From Nymphaea colorata (taxonomy: Eukaryota; Streptophyta; Magnoliopsida; Nymphaeales; Nymphaeaceae): DNA of 64,000 nucleotides. The position numbers and the translations under genes were made by a program. The stretch is from assembly GCF_008831285.2 (NCBI RefSeq), contig NC_045148.1, forward strand, positions 3,286,001-3,350,000, given 5' to 3'. Positions 1-12,100 of this stretch are shown piece after piece. The notes beneath the pieces are model-generated. The model worked only from the letters and a program-made list of their open reading frames with translations, was not told where the DNA came from and did not search any database. Within the stretch, counting starts at the first letter, position 1, and every line of letters starts with the position of its first letter.

Positions 1-781
1 AAGGTGGTACTCTTAAAAACTACCTTCAATCCAAAATCCTGAAGCTAAGTTATTAAGGAAATAACCATGTTTATTTTATCAAAATATATAAATTGTCAAT
101 CCTGGCATATATATATATATATATATATATATTAAGTTTCTTTTTCGAAGACGCTACGCTTGGGGGCGCTCGATCAGCTGCTGGACAGCTTTGAATCCCG
201 AGTCCAGTCCACGTCTTATTCATGCCTTCACGTTAACATCGTCGCCTCATAGTCCCACCTGCACAAGCACACAGATACACACGCACCTCCACACTGATGA
301 TGGCCACAACACAACCCAACCCCTCTCAAAACCCTCCCCCTCCACCCCCTCTCTCTCGGAAAGTGTCTCATGCCACACTCGCAGGGTGGTCGAATTATTA
401 CTCTCTCTCTCTCTCTCTCCCTATTTGTCATATTAAAGAAAACATTAAAAATAATTACACTTTACTAGAAAATATATGTTATGAAGCTAAGAAATGGAAA
501 CCATCTCTCTCTTGTATGTGTGTGTGTGCACTGTCCTTCTGTGTTTCTGACATCTGAGTAGAATCAGAAAAATGGAGTTTGAACATGAGCCATCTAAGTT
601 AAAGGCCAAGGATGGAAATGCGAGTAATTTTCAGACAGCATCCTTTTCTCACTCACATGCTAAACCAGGCCTGTGGTACTGAAAATTACAGTTGGAAAAG
701 CACTGTCCTGAGTTTTGGGGTTCAGACTTAATTGGCATAGCAATCAACTTAGCAGGGAAAAGGATTGGCTCTCTCTCTCTC

Positions 782-813
<32 letters not shown>

Positions 814-819
814 CATTTA
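1..819. other. Upstream region of trihelix gene, no gene recognised
   Basis: No convincing coding sequence is visible. The stretch has an AT microsatellite at about 105-133, CT tracts at about 400-420 and 769-813, and a short TG run near 518-530. The CT tract at 769-813 ends seven bases before the trihelix start codon, so it probably lies in the 5' untranslated leader. Short open frames here are C/T-rich low-complexity translations. Confidence 0.6.
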
Positions 820-1441
820 ATGGCTGATCCTGGTGCTGAAATGGTTGTGGTGGTAGATGGTGTAGGAAGGGAGAGAGGCAGAGAGTACAGGAAAGGAAAT
901 TGGACACTTGATGAGACACTCGCTCTGATAGAAGCCAAGAAGCTTGATGACGAAAGAAGATTGAGAGGTGGTGGGCAAGGAGAAAGGAGGCAACCAACAG
1001 AGCTAAGATGGAAGTGCGTGGAGAACTACTGCTGGAAGAAAGGGTGCTTTAGGAGTCAGAATCAATGCAATGATAAGTGGGATAACTTGCTGAGAGACTA
1101 CAAGAAGGTGAGGGAGTACGAAATGAGGCTTGTGAAGGGGCAGGGGCAGGCCTCTTACTGGGTGATGGATAGGCATGAAAGGAGGGAAAGGAACCTGCCC
1201 AGCAATCTATTGCCTCAGATTTACGAGGCATTGGTTGTTGTGGTTGGGAGAGGATCTTCATCCAGAACAGATCAACCGAAGCCAGACATCACTTTGGCTG
1301 TGGGTAAAACTGTTGCTAGTGGTAGTTTCCAAGCAGTGCCTTCATATTCAGTAGAACATGGCCACCTTCCAATTCCAAATTCAACACTCCCTGCTCTTTT
1401 ACATGACCCGCCACCACCACAACCACCCTTATTAGCTATAG
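820..1441 (+). CDS. Trihelix gene exon 1
   Basis: The exon runs from ATG at 820 to 1441 and ends in phase 1 before a GTACTC donor. The donor leads directly into a CT microsatellite of about 42 bp. Reading on without splicing only gives SLSLSL repeats and a stop at 1578, so an intron is preferred. GT dinucleotides at 1304 and 1322 are also in phase 1, so the exact 3' edge is inferred. Confidence 0.75.
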
Positions 1442-1487
<46 letters not shown>

Positions 1488-2120
1488 GCGTGTGCGCTCA
1501 CACCCGCACAGATACCTTTTGGTCCCATCCAAAGGACTTTGTCTAATGGTTATTGTTGTGTCACTGTGTTTCTTCTGAAATGAATGTTCACAAACAGTTT
1601 TATCTACAAGAAAGGTTTTGCTTTTTCTGTCGAAAAAAACTTTCTTTCATTACGGAGTAAGTCTGTGACAAGTAGGAACACGCGGATGCCGGATCGAGCG
1701 CACGGATTTAATCCGCTTGAGAATGAGTCGGTTGCTTTTTTACATAAACTGTGGTGTTAAATTGAAGAATGTTGGTATGTATGTGTTCTCCTATCATGAA
1801 ACTTTATTTTTATTTGCCGCAAAAAATTTGCAGTTTTCTGTGACTCTGCATTCGGCTGCACATCCTTCAAATTTCGCATAGCGTGCTTCCCTTTCCACAG
1901 GCTTTCTGAGAGTCGGGCAGTTCTTTCTGGTTTTCATAGACATTTCCTTGTTTGCGTATTCTCTCTCTTCCTCTTCCTCTCTCTCCCTCCCTCCCTCTCT
2001 CTCTCTCTCTCTCTCCATCTGCTTTCTTGATCTTTCCACAACTGCAGATGGTCATCAATATTACTGATTTCCTTAACCGTAGTTGATGCTTCTAAATAAC
2101 ACAGCTAGTTTTATGGCTAT

Positions 2121-2158
<38 letters not shown>

Positions 2159-2837
2159 CATAAGTAATCCCTGCCCATTTCATGGAATGAGCTTTTTGTT
2201 TAATATTGCACTCTTCTTGTAGTAATCTCCGTGTTCCTGCATGTAGGCATTTTTTTCACCACCCGGCCCCTATTTTCACTGGTCATTATAGATTTTATGA
2301 TGGGCGACTGGTTTTCTTTATATGGGGCCTACTCCATGTACATATATACCAAGATTATGGTTGCCTGCAAGGCTGCAACATGGAGTCCCACTTTGTCTAT
2401 GCTGCCACTAATGCTGCAGCTGCTGCCTGTATTAATGCTACAGGTCGTTTTTCACTGTTTCTTTTGGTATTGATACATGCTGTGTTATGTTTCATGGGAG
2501 ACGTCTGATGGCATCAGATTTGGAGGGAAGTGAACATTCAAGTTCTCCCTCGAAGAAGAGAAAAGCCCAACAAAAGCAAGTTGACAACGATGAACTGGAC
2601 ACGTTGGGCTCTGCAATCTCCAAGAGTGCTTCCATTATCGCCGACACTCTTTTGGCATGTGAAGAGAAAGAGGAGAAGAGGCAGAGGGATCTCATTCATT
2701 TAGAAGAGAGGAGGCTGAGGATTGAAGAAGCCAACGCAGAAGTGAATAGAGAAGGGCTCAATGGCATTGCGGGGGCTCTCGCCAAGCTTGCCAATTCCTT
2801 CCATGCATTGACGACGCACAAAAAACCCGCTGGATAG
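820..2837 (+). CDS. Trihelix transcription factor, At1g31310/At2g35640-like (two exons)
   Basis: This is a plant-specific DNA-binding protein of the trihelix (GT factor) family, expected in the nucleus. My model is join(820..1441, 2518..2837), 313 residues. The trihelix domain covers about residues 23-125, with the three core tryptophans at W27 (GNWTLDETLALIEAK), W64 (ELRWKCVENYC) and W87 (NQCNDKWDNL). It is followed by SYWVMDRHERRERNLPSNLLPQ, a signature I recall from the At1g31310/At2g35640 group. A proline-rich linker (PPPPQPP) ends exon 1. Exon 2 encodes a basic stretch (SPSKKRKAQQKQ) and a charged helical C terminus (EEKRQRDLIHLEERRLRIEEANAEV) resembling the family coiled coil. The start is the first ATG after the CT tract. 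The splice is phase 1 on both sides; other phase-1 donors upstream of 1441 are possible. Confidence 0.85.
2518..2837 (+). CDS. Trihelix gene exon 2 (C-terminal coiled coil)
   Basis: The acceptor is GCATCAG|ATTTGG. Two bases complete the codon begun in exon 1, then LEGSEHSSSPSKKRK follows to the stop at 2835-2837. Other AG sites just upstream (2443, 2500) would put the frame out of register with exon 1. The encoded helix with AISKSASIIADTLL and AGALAKLANSFHAL matches the end of the At1g31310-type proteins as I recall them. Confidence 0.75.
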
Positions 2838-5800
2838 CAGAAATTTGCTATCAGCCATCTAAAATGGAGAATAATAAAGGTGGTTGGCGTCTTTGGCGTT
2901 GAATTTGTCTCAACATGCTCTCTCTCTCTCTCTCTCTCCACCCTCTGGCATGTCCTGGTGGAATTGAACTTGGCTCGACAGAATCACAGATGTTTTTAGT
3001 AATGCAGTCATCTGGAAATCCCTGAGTCTTCTTAATAATGGATCTCTCTCTCTCTCTCTCTCTCTCTTCTCTGCAATTGTTATCTGATTTAAACATCAGA
3101 GTGCCAGTGTAGGGTTGCCGTCCAACATACTGGGGACGTTTGTGATTCTACAGAAGTCAAAAATTCACTACCTTCTTCATTTGTAAATTTCTGGCCACTG
3201 GGTATCATCTTATGCAGATCAGCTATCGGTGGCGAGCATGATTTTGTTCATTCTTTTCAAATGAGATGATTGGATTCCGTTAATCACGGGACATTGTTCT
3301 ACACCTGCGCCTTCAATGTTGTGGCTTTTTTTGTCCAACTTTCGTCTTAAATCATGAAAAGGTGCACTTGGGTGTATGATTTCTCAGGTGAAAATGGTGC
3401 ACACTCCTCAAGAAAAACCTCCACAATAAGTGGCATGCACCTCCTCGCCCCTTTTCTTTCTCCATCAATCCGATGACAGTAAGAAGAGATTGACGTTACA
3501 TGTAATAAAAATAAAGGGCCATCTACTCCTATTGAAATGGTAGCCGGCCATCTCTGAAAGTCCTAATGCTGGACACGCTAAGATATGGCTATTCGAAAAA
3601 CTTTTATGTGATTACTTTATGAATTTGTCTTACAAAATTGGGTCATGTTCATTTAACACTAAAACTCACTAATCCATGAGTAGATCTAGTTTTTAAGGTC
3701 AATTCGTCTGACGCAAGATCAAAGCAACAAGATCTTTGTATTTTTATTCAATCCGTTTTTACTCTATTTAAAAGCTTTTAATCCTCATTTGCAAAGAGTT
3801 ATTTTGAGTGAATGAAAACCCTAAAGGCTATGTTGCATTCGCTTTTCATTTTTTGATCCCTTTTGCATCTCTTCGTTTAACTATAGATTAGTTTGGCGTT
3901 TGATCGTGGATTAGAAGAGTAGTCCTCCTTTTCACTGCATCACAATTGCAGAGGGTTCCTTTGTCCAAACACTGCTTATACAAAACGAAAAATCATATTT
4001 AGAGAACTTAATTACCAGTTCAATATTTTTCAGACGTTAATTTGTTGTTCATGCATGCTGAGAACTTCAGGTCTCCCAGTTTTTGTATTTTATGTATCGT
4101 TCCAACTTTATCGGATGTCTTCTAAGAAACACTTATATTTTATATAGGGATGTGATTTTTACAAGACATCTAAGTTCTTGCCCAGGCGGACGTGCAGTTT
4201 TGAAGTACACGATCAAATAGCAGTACCCAAAGCCTTTGGTTACCAGATAGGAGTATATATGGAAGAAAAATGGAAGAAGCTAATTACTTAATAATGCATT
4301 AGTTGTTACAGTTGATGGCGATCTTGTCTAGACCGGTTAATTTGAATCTAATCGGTTGCAAATCAATTTTATTTTCCGGTCAATTCAAGGGCACCACATG
4401 GCATATACCATCCATTTTCTATTATTTTTTATTATCTTTGAAATATTGTGGTTTTTTTATATGTATTTCTTCTTATCTTTTAGAAAATGTATATAATAAT
4501 GTTTGTTGCTAACTCATAACCGGTTCAGCTGAATTGGCAGCCAAACCAGTTTGGTTCAAATTTCGATTTTTACGACGTCCATGGTTAATGGGAATCGATC
4601 GAATGAGCAATGTAAAGCTCGGAGAAGCAAAGCAAGCTTCTACATAACTAAAAACTCATTTATGAGCCCCAAAAAGAAAAAGATAATTCCAACTTCCAAT
4701 GGCATCTTTCATGTTGAGCATGCAAAAGGCCAAAAGACTATGCAAATAAGAAAATGACAACAAAGCGATTTGTAGTCAATAATTTTTTATAATGCGCATT
4801 TTTTTTCAACTCAGTATGTGATATTACCAACATTACTTAAAAGTATAGCAAAGAATCTTGCATGTTAAATGAGAAGAAAGAACGGATCCAAAGAATGGTT
4901 TGTTTCAAACAAAAGAAATTAACGATGATGAATATCCTGATAAGAATATTTGAACCACCTTCATATTTTCTGAATTTGGTGCGGCCAGTCCCGAACTTGC
5001 TTACTTTTCTCAGACCTTAATCATATTATACAAATTTAGTGGATCGGTATTTGGACGTAATACCTGACTGAATTACATTGACCTTCTTTTTTTTGGGTTC
5101 TGCATCCCTACACCATGTATTACTTATCCAGAAGCTCTTAGTCGTTCGGATTTGGATCCTGTTCTGCCTTCTTATATCATTGTCCGAACCTGATCATATC
5201 CCTGGACCTAGCATCAATCATTCACCAGGTCTGATTTGTGTATCCCACATAAAATTTAGTTTCCGGATCCAACCCAGATCCAATTAACCAGTCAGCAGTG
5301 ATATGTCTATAATGTTGTTTTAGGATCCAATCCAAGCAGACGGGGTCCAGTTAAGTGCTTCTCGTATTGCGGACCCAAGGCGGATTGAAGCACGACCCGT
5401 TTCAAGAACGGTAATTTCAATTCCTGCTCCTTCTGCGGTAGGATATTTAACCCCCGCTTTTCCCCTGTTGTAAACCTTCGGTGGCACCGATTAACCACCG
5501 CCGTTAGATCTTGGTCGACATCGACCCCACGGTCCGTACAGGATGAGAAAAATTGTCTGTAAAAATAATAACGAGGAAGAAATTTTGATTGGGTCTGTTG
5601 CAAACGACAAAAAATTATATGCGCAGTGTTTGATTAAGTTCCACGGTATGCCCCTCTACTCTCATACATCGACAAGCTTGCCTGCACAGGTCTGTTCCAA
5701 TCTCCTTTCCAAACATATATCCGTCGGTCCGTAATGGATATAAATGGATCTTCTAAGGGGTCCTTTAAAAGTAAGAACGTTCTTTCTAGCGTGGGGCAGA

Positions 5801-8403
5801 TCAATGGAACTATATAGTTGTAGTGTTTCATGAATTTGTCCCACCTAGAGTTTCATGAATCTATCATCATCTTTAAGACAGATTCATGTAATATCTTTAA
5901 AGAGTTTTTTAGTATTAAAAACATGATATGAGTGTTTCATGAATCTACCATAAAATTAGGGTAGAATCATGAAACATTTGAATAACTATCCCATGAATGT
6001 ATGCCAATTTTAGAGCAGATTTATGAAACACTTTATTGTTATTCCTAATGTCAAACTGCCCTTAAGGAGAAGAAAATGAGGTGGCATCTGCATATGATCG
6101 CATTTGATTATCCTGCTACACTTGCATGATTTAGCAATTAAATTGGGTGCTTAAAACTTACATCTCTTTACTAAAATGAACACATCTGGAGATGTTTATG
6201 CCCTTTGTTGTGATATTTTATGAATGTTTTATTAAAAGTAACCAAAACAACTTAGACGTACTAAGTTTCACAACCCATGCATAGAAGAAATACATCAAAA
6301 TAAGTCTAGAATTAATCAGAAATTTATGAAATTGAAGTTCTTATTAATTTTCACCAAAAGCTAAGCACTTTCCATAATGTTTGACATATTATCCCTCTTT
6401 TTCTGGGAGTACCTTCCACGTGGAACTCTTGATCAATGATCCTCTTCAATTTGAATGTCTTGTATTTGTTTATCTACCTCGCTCAGTAGATGAAGCTAAA
6501 GTTTGCTTCTAATTTCAACTTGCAAATTCAATATCATTAAGCTTCCACACGTGTAACTAGATCTTGACTTGTACAAGTATAATGACTATTACCACTTCTT
6601 TCACTCTCTACAATAAACCTTCCATTTCCAGCAGCATATAGACAAGGATGTGTCCATGTGTGCGCACATGTTTATGTGTGGGGGGAGAGAGACAGAGTTT
6701 TATGGTTGTCATATTCGATCACATAGTTGTCATGATCAAGTTAGGCGACAGCAGGAACGAAGGATCACATGGACATGGTTCCTGAGTGGCACCTAACTAG
6801 ATGAGCTCAGGTTGTGTGGTGATAATGCATCTAAGTTAGATGTACTAATACTTTCATTTAGCAATATGAATCAAGATCCAAGCTACCAACAAATGTTGGA
6901 TGCACTAATGCTTTCATCTGGCAATGTAAAACGTCTGGACCGCCAACAATTTGGGCTTGATCAAAATCCAACTTTTTGTAGCTATAGTAGGATCTGATTT
7001 TGTTGATAAAGAAAGAAATTCAATTAAAATGTTTTAGATTGGCATATAATGCCATGAGTTAGTTTGAACATTTCTATGATAAATCTGCTCTAACTTCTTA
7101 TTAAGAACCTTTACAAAGTACACGAGGTTTTTCTTTTCTCGTGATTAGTCCTGGCAATAAGGCAAGTGCTCGCGAATGCAAATGGTTCCGCGCCTGGTGA
7201 ATTATCACCATCTGATTCAAACTCAAATACACGTATACCTTTCATACCAAAACCGACTCCAACTAAGCTTGAATCCAACATCACAATTTAAGTTCTGGAT
7301 TAAACATAAACTCAACTTCAAATCATGATATAAAACTGCATACCAAAGCAAAAAAACCGGTTAACTACTCAAATTTATTTTTTTTCCAAGAAACCCACTA
7401 ATCAAACCCATATTTGGTGCCGTTAATCGAATATATCAGATTTATCAACCGAAGTCAGATCCAACCCCTTACGACCCCTGACTCCGAAACTTGAATCCAA
7501 TGGCTCCAACAAGGCTTGAGGTAAACGGAATCGGCCGAGGCGTTTTAGCTTCACCGAAGAATGGGGCCAAAAGGTCGAGGGAGGGGTACTGTTGTAATTT
7601 GAAGAAGACCAGACCCACGTCCGTCCTTTCCTCAAGGAAAAGTTTGACTGTCCTTTCCCCAACTACAGACGTCCGGTGTGGGGACAAATATTTCTAACGG
7701 ATCGCCTTGGTTTTTGTTTGTTCTCTGACACGTCTGACGTTTTGACCGCCTCCTCTTTGACCTGTACCTTGCCCTGACACGTCGCTTTCGTCCCACTGGC
7801 CTCGACATCGCGACCGTCCAGTTCCACCCCACTCTGAAGATGGACCAGATTTTCCTGAGAAACTACCACAAATGCCCTTGGGTTTAGGGGCCTGTCAGCC
7901 CTTGGACCGATGTCTCCGTGATACGTCTGAACCATCTTTTGGAAACCTACTCGATTCATCCAACCCTTTTATAAAAATGCCAGTAAGAGCACAGTTTTTC
8001 ACACAAACAGAAACAATGCCCCCGATATTCCGTATGAAATTGGCATTTTCTCACCTGGCACCAAACAAACATTCAAAACAAAAGGCCAGGCACATCATTT
8101 TCTCAGGAAATAGGCACAGTATGCGTCCTTGTAATCGAGGGATGGAGCCATGCATTTCACCCCTTTGTAGGAATTGATTGGCACTTTCCTTGCCTGTGAA
8201 AAAGGAAAAGGAATAAAAAAGTTTCGAAGGAGCATCCTTTGCCCAGAAGCGAGGACATGAATTTAACAGAGAAATTGCTGGAGCGAAAACCAGGCACATG
8301 TACTAGAGATTACACTTTCAAAGGACAAGGGAAAAAGAAATGATGAAGAGACATAACCAAAGATTTCTTAACAGAATGTATACCCTTCGAAAGAAGACAA
8401 AAT

Positions 8404-8438
<35 letters not shown>

Positions 8439-8502
8439 TCTCTGAGAAAACAGGAAAAAAAAACATCCTTCTCAACAATGCCGCAAAATTTTTGCTCGTA
8501 AC
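2838..8502. other. Intergenic region between two convergent genes
   Basis: The 5.7 kb lies between the stop codons of the trihelix gene (+) and the NEPRO-like gene (-). I see no gene that can be supported. Visible structure includes repeated direct and inverted copies of TTTCATGAATCTA between about 5825 and 6035, a 60-bp tandem duplication at 6836-6955, and an AT microsatellite at 8406-8434 about 70 bases past the NEPRO-like stop. Open frames around 7420-7960 exist on both strands and match nothing I recognise. Confidence 0.6.
6836..6955. repeat. 60-bp tandem duplication, diverged
   Basis: Two adjacent units share GATGTACTAATACTTTCAT / GATGCACTAATGCTTTCAT and end with CTACCAACAAATG / CCGCCAACAATTTG. 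The period is 60 bp (TGTACTAATA at 6841, TGCACTAATG at 6901). No coding role is apparent. Confidence 0.6.
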
Positions 8503-9125
8503 TTAAAAGATGCTATCTTTCATACTCCCGGCAGCTAGCAGATTGAAAAAGTAATCTTCAGACTCTTTAGAACTACCAGAAGAATCACGATCGTCAAAAT
8601 CTTTGGTGCCACCTCTTGCCTTCTTGAGCTTCCTTCCTTCATCTTCAACAGATTTTCCAAGTGAAATGAAAGAAACGCCTCGTATTGCCTTTGCTTTTGA
8701 ATCCGATGGGACCACACGTGTAGATAATGTGTTTGGAATTTTTTCCTGTGAACCTTCAGAGTTCCTTGCATCTTCACTGGCAACAAAACCTTCAACGTCA
8801 ACACTTGCCTTCTTCAGGTCGCTAGTTTTTCCATGTTGAGCAGACTCTCCCACAGAAATAAAAGCAACCTTTTGTCTTGCATCCACTTTTGCATCGAAAC
8901 TTTGATTTGGAGATGAATTCGACTCCAAGAAAAGACCTTGAGAATTGGATTCATCTCCAACGCCAAGCCCCATATTTTCCTCTCCATTAACATTACTAGA
9001 CAAAACGGCCCCAGATTGAACGCCAATTTCATCCTTACTGTATAGCATATTTCTGCTAGGAGAATGTCCATTTCCTGGACAACCTTCCACTGCCTTATTT
9101 TCACAACCTAATCCATCACATGAAC
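8503..9125 (-). CDS. NEPRO: NEPRO-like exon 8, variable C-terminal tail
   Basis: The acceptor is TTTCCTATTTCCAG|GTTC. The first two bases complete the Gly codon left by exon 7 in phase 1, so exon 7 joins this exon across 13.3 kb without another exon being needed. The 207-residue tail has two related segments, VAFISVGES...DLKKAS and VSFISLGKS...KLKKARGG, and ends in EDYFFNLLAAGSMKDSIF. Lys/Arg clusters may be nuclear or nucleolar localisation signals. I assign it by phase, strand and composition; I do not recognise the tail alone. An unrelated gene 3' exon is the alternative. Confidence 0.65.
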
Positions 9126-12100
9126 CTGGAAATAGGAAATCACCGATCTTTCATAAGTTCGGAATCTAGTGATCAATTGCACCAATCTTCTCAAATGAAA
9201 AGCCAGCATAAATGAATAAAACGGTGAACTTCTAGTACCAGTTGGCAACATCGCTTTTCAACAGAACCAGCTTTTCAAAGACAGACAAATCATACAAAAA
9301 ATTGACTAAAATCAAGATAGGTTTAGCAATATGTATTCGCAGGTTGTTTACCAAAGAGACGCAAAAAAAGAAGGATATGGCTCACTAAGCAAATTTCTTA
9401 ACAAAACCAGGTTTATGCTCTAAGGTCAGTATATCACGATAAATCTCAGGGCAACCTTCTATCTTGTAAAATAGCACGGCAATTCTCCTTTTCACTTTTC
9501 ATGATAAACCAAAGCAGAAACTAAATGAAAAGTTGTCTTTTTCATTTGACCACAGGTGAAAAGAGGGGAATGTGAAGAATGTCAAGGTTGACCTTAGATC
9601 AAGTCCAAGTCTGCCATTCTGTTGCTTAACCTTTCACTTACTGTTGCCATCATAAGGTTAGTGGTCAGGGCCCACCCTCATCTTCAAAAGAAAAAAAAAA
9701 CAAAACAAAACAAAAGAAAAACAAAAGAAAGAGAAACAGTATATTAACAAAAAACAAAAAACTGTGCTGATTCTGTGTGTCATGGCCCATAATCATGCCT
9801 AGCCTTAGATATGGACCATTTTGCTTCTTGAAGCAATGTCACATAGGTGCTGATACGGTATGGGTTTGGGTACGGTGGTATGGGTTCGGACACGGCAATT
9901 TTGAAAATTGTGGGTATGTGGGTACGGCAAATTTTATATTCTCAAAAATGATAAAATGAAAAAAAAACATTAATAGTTCACACTTTGTTTTATAATCCAC
10001 AAAAATTCTCAAAATTAAAGAAAAAATGGGAGGAAAATATAGAATCATAGTGGAAGGGAAATATAGAAGAAGGGAAAAATCAAAATTAGAGAAAAAATTA
10101 AGTTTGAAAATATAATTTTAAATGTTTTAAGATGCAGCCATACCCACGTACCCGTGTCGCCGTACCCACGTACCGACACGGGTACCTGGGCACCCGTATC
10201 ACAGTCTTAAAGTCTATGAAAGAATGATCATGTCACAAATTGTTATAACCTGCCACATAATATCAATTTTCAAAGGACTCTAACACAATTAGTGATTAAA
10301 ATGTCCATGATTAGCATACAAAATTCCATCTTCCTTGATGTTTCTTCAACAACCTTTTTTTCATATATGATGAATAGCAACGCATGTGGTCGTGGTAGCA
10401 AGGGCAGAGGGAGGGGGGCCACCTAGGCCATGGCCCCACCCCAACTAATTGAAAAAAAAAACATTGAAAAAAATAAAAAAAATTAGTTGTGCAATGTATT
10501 TTTTAGATTCAGGTTCAGTTTGGCCCTACCCATATCCGAGGTTAAACTGTTTGGCCCGCTCCTGAAAAAAATCCTGGCTCCGCCCCTGCGTGGTAACAAC
10601 ACATACTAGCCTTTTCGATTGTGAGACAAATGAGCTTAGAAGCCCAAGTGATCTCTTCATATCCCTTGTTAAAGAAGATACAAAAGGGGTTTTCTGAAAT
10701 ATTAGGAAGTTAGGGAGGATTTCTTTAAATGTTTTGTTATTTTTATTGGACTTCTTTTGTAATTTCCCTAACCCTAATCTCTCACGTAATGAAGCAATCT
10801 TTTTCCGCCTCTCTCTCTCTCTCTCTCTTGCAACATGGTATAAGAGCAGCAGTTGGCGTCGACGGTAGGGTGCGTTTTCCGGTGACCTTCTCTGGCGACC
10901 ACATTCTCCGGCAACCATCTTTCCGGCGAACAGGCAAGTGAGTTGCTTCTTTTTTTTATCGTCCTCTCTCTTGTCATCGCTACTCTTTATTCCCTTGTTA
11001 CGAGAGAGAGAGAGAGGCAGCAAAAAAGTTGTCTTGCATTACTTGACCCTAATCTCTATTAAGAGATTAGGGTTAGGGAAAATTACAAGAGAAGTCCACT
11101 ACAAGTAACAAAACATTTAAAGAGACCTTCCCTAACTTCCTAATATTTCAGAAAACCCCTTTTTTTGTATCTTTAACACTCTCCCTCAAGCTGGAGCATA
11201 TATGTCAATCATGCTCAGCTTGTTACAACATCTCAGGAAATCGCCTATGGGAAGAGCTTTAGTGAGAATATCTGCTGTCTGATCTTCTGAGGAGACATGA
11301 ATAGTGCTAACAATTCCTCCTTGAACTAAGTCCCGAATATAGTGGCAATCCACTTCAATGTGTTTAGTCCGCTCATGGAAGACAGGATTGTTAGCGATAT
11401 ATGTAGCTGCCTTGTTGTCACAATACATCTTCATTGGAAGATTCACTGAGACATCCAACTCTACAAGTAGTGATCTAACCCACGACATTTCAGCCACAGT
11501 TTGAGCCATAGCCCTATATTCTGACTCAGCACTAGAACGAGCCACAACATTCTGCTTCTTGCTCCTCCAGGAAATAAGATTACCGCCCACAAAGACACAA
11601 AACCCGGTAGTAGACTTCCTATCATCTACAGATCCAGCATAATCAGCATCACTATACGCCTCGATGTCAACACATTCTCCTTTCTTGAACCATAGCCCCT
11701 TTCCCGGGGCTGATTTCAAGTATCTTACAATCATTAGAGCTGCATCCCAGTGAACTTTTCGGGGTTTTTCCATGAATTGGCTCAACTTATTCACAGCAAA
11801 GCTAATGTCGGGACGAGTGACAGTCAAATATAACAGTTTCCCTATCAGAGATCTGTAAGATCTAGAGTCAAACGGCTCTGAGTCATCATCATGTATATGA
11901 ATGCGAGGATTCATGGGAAGTGTGGCAGGTTTAGCCCCCAATAGTCCTGTTTCCTGTAGAAGATCAAGAGCATATTTCCTTTGAGACACTACAACTCCTT
12001 TATTACTACGAGCCACCTCAATACCAAGAAAATAACGAAGTTGTCCAAGGTCTTTCGTAACAAAGTGTTGCTGTAAAAACTCCTTTGTTTGAGCTATCTC

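Larger units (their letters stand above)
769..3067. repeat. Cluster of CT/GA microsatellites around the trihelix gene
   Basis: CT tracts of about 20-45 bp occur at about 769-813 (5' leader), 1445-1486 (three bases inside the intron donor), 1995-2015 and 2123-2157 (intron), and 2918-2939 and 3043-3067 (downstream). All are in the same orientation, with CT on the coding strand. Confidence 0.9.

Noticed and set aside
191-557. Open frames of 80-86 codons near the window start
   Set aside because: C/T-rich low-complexity sequence, overlapping frames on both strands, and no recognisable domain.
1794-2058. RERERE-rich frames on the - strand
   Set aside because: Translations of CT microsatellites inside the trihelix intron.
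2206-2508. Frame with hydrophobic stretches between the trihelix exons
   Set aside because: Lies inside the intron implied by phase-matched exons and shows no trihelix-related sequence.
7423-7959. Overlapping frames on both strands near 7.4-8.0 kb
   Set aside because: No domain, no splice-consistent extension and both strands equally open.
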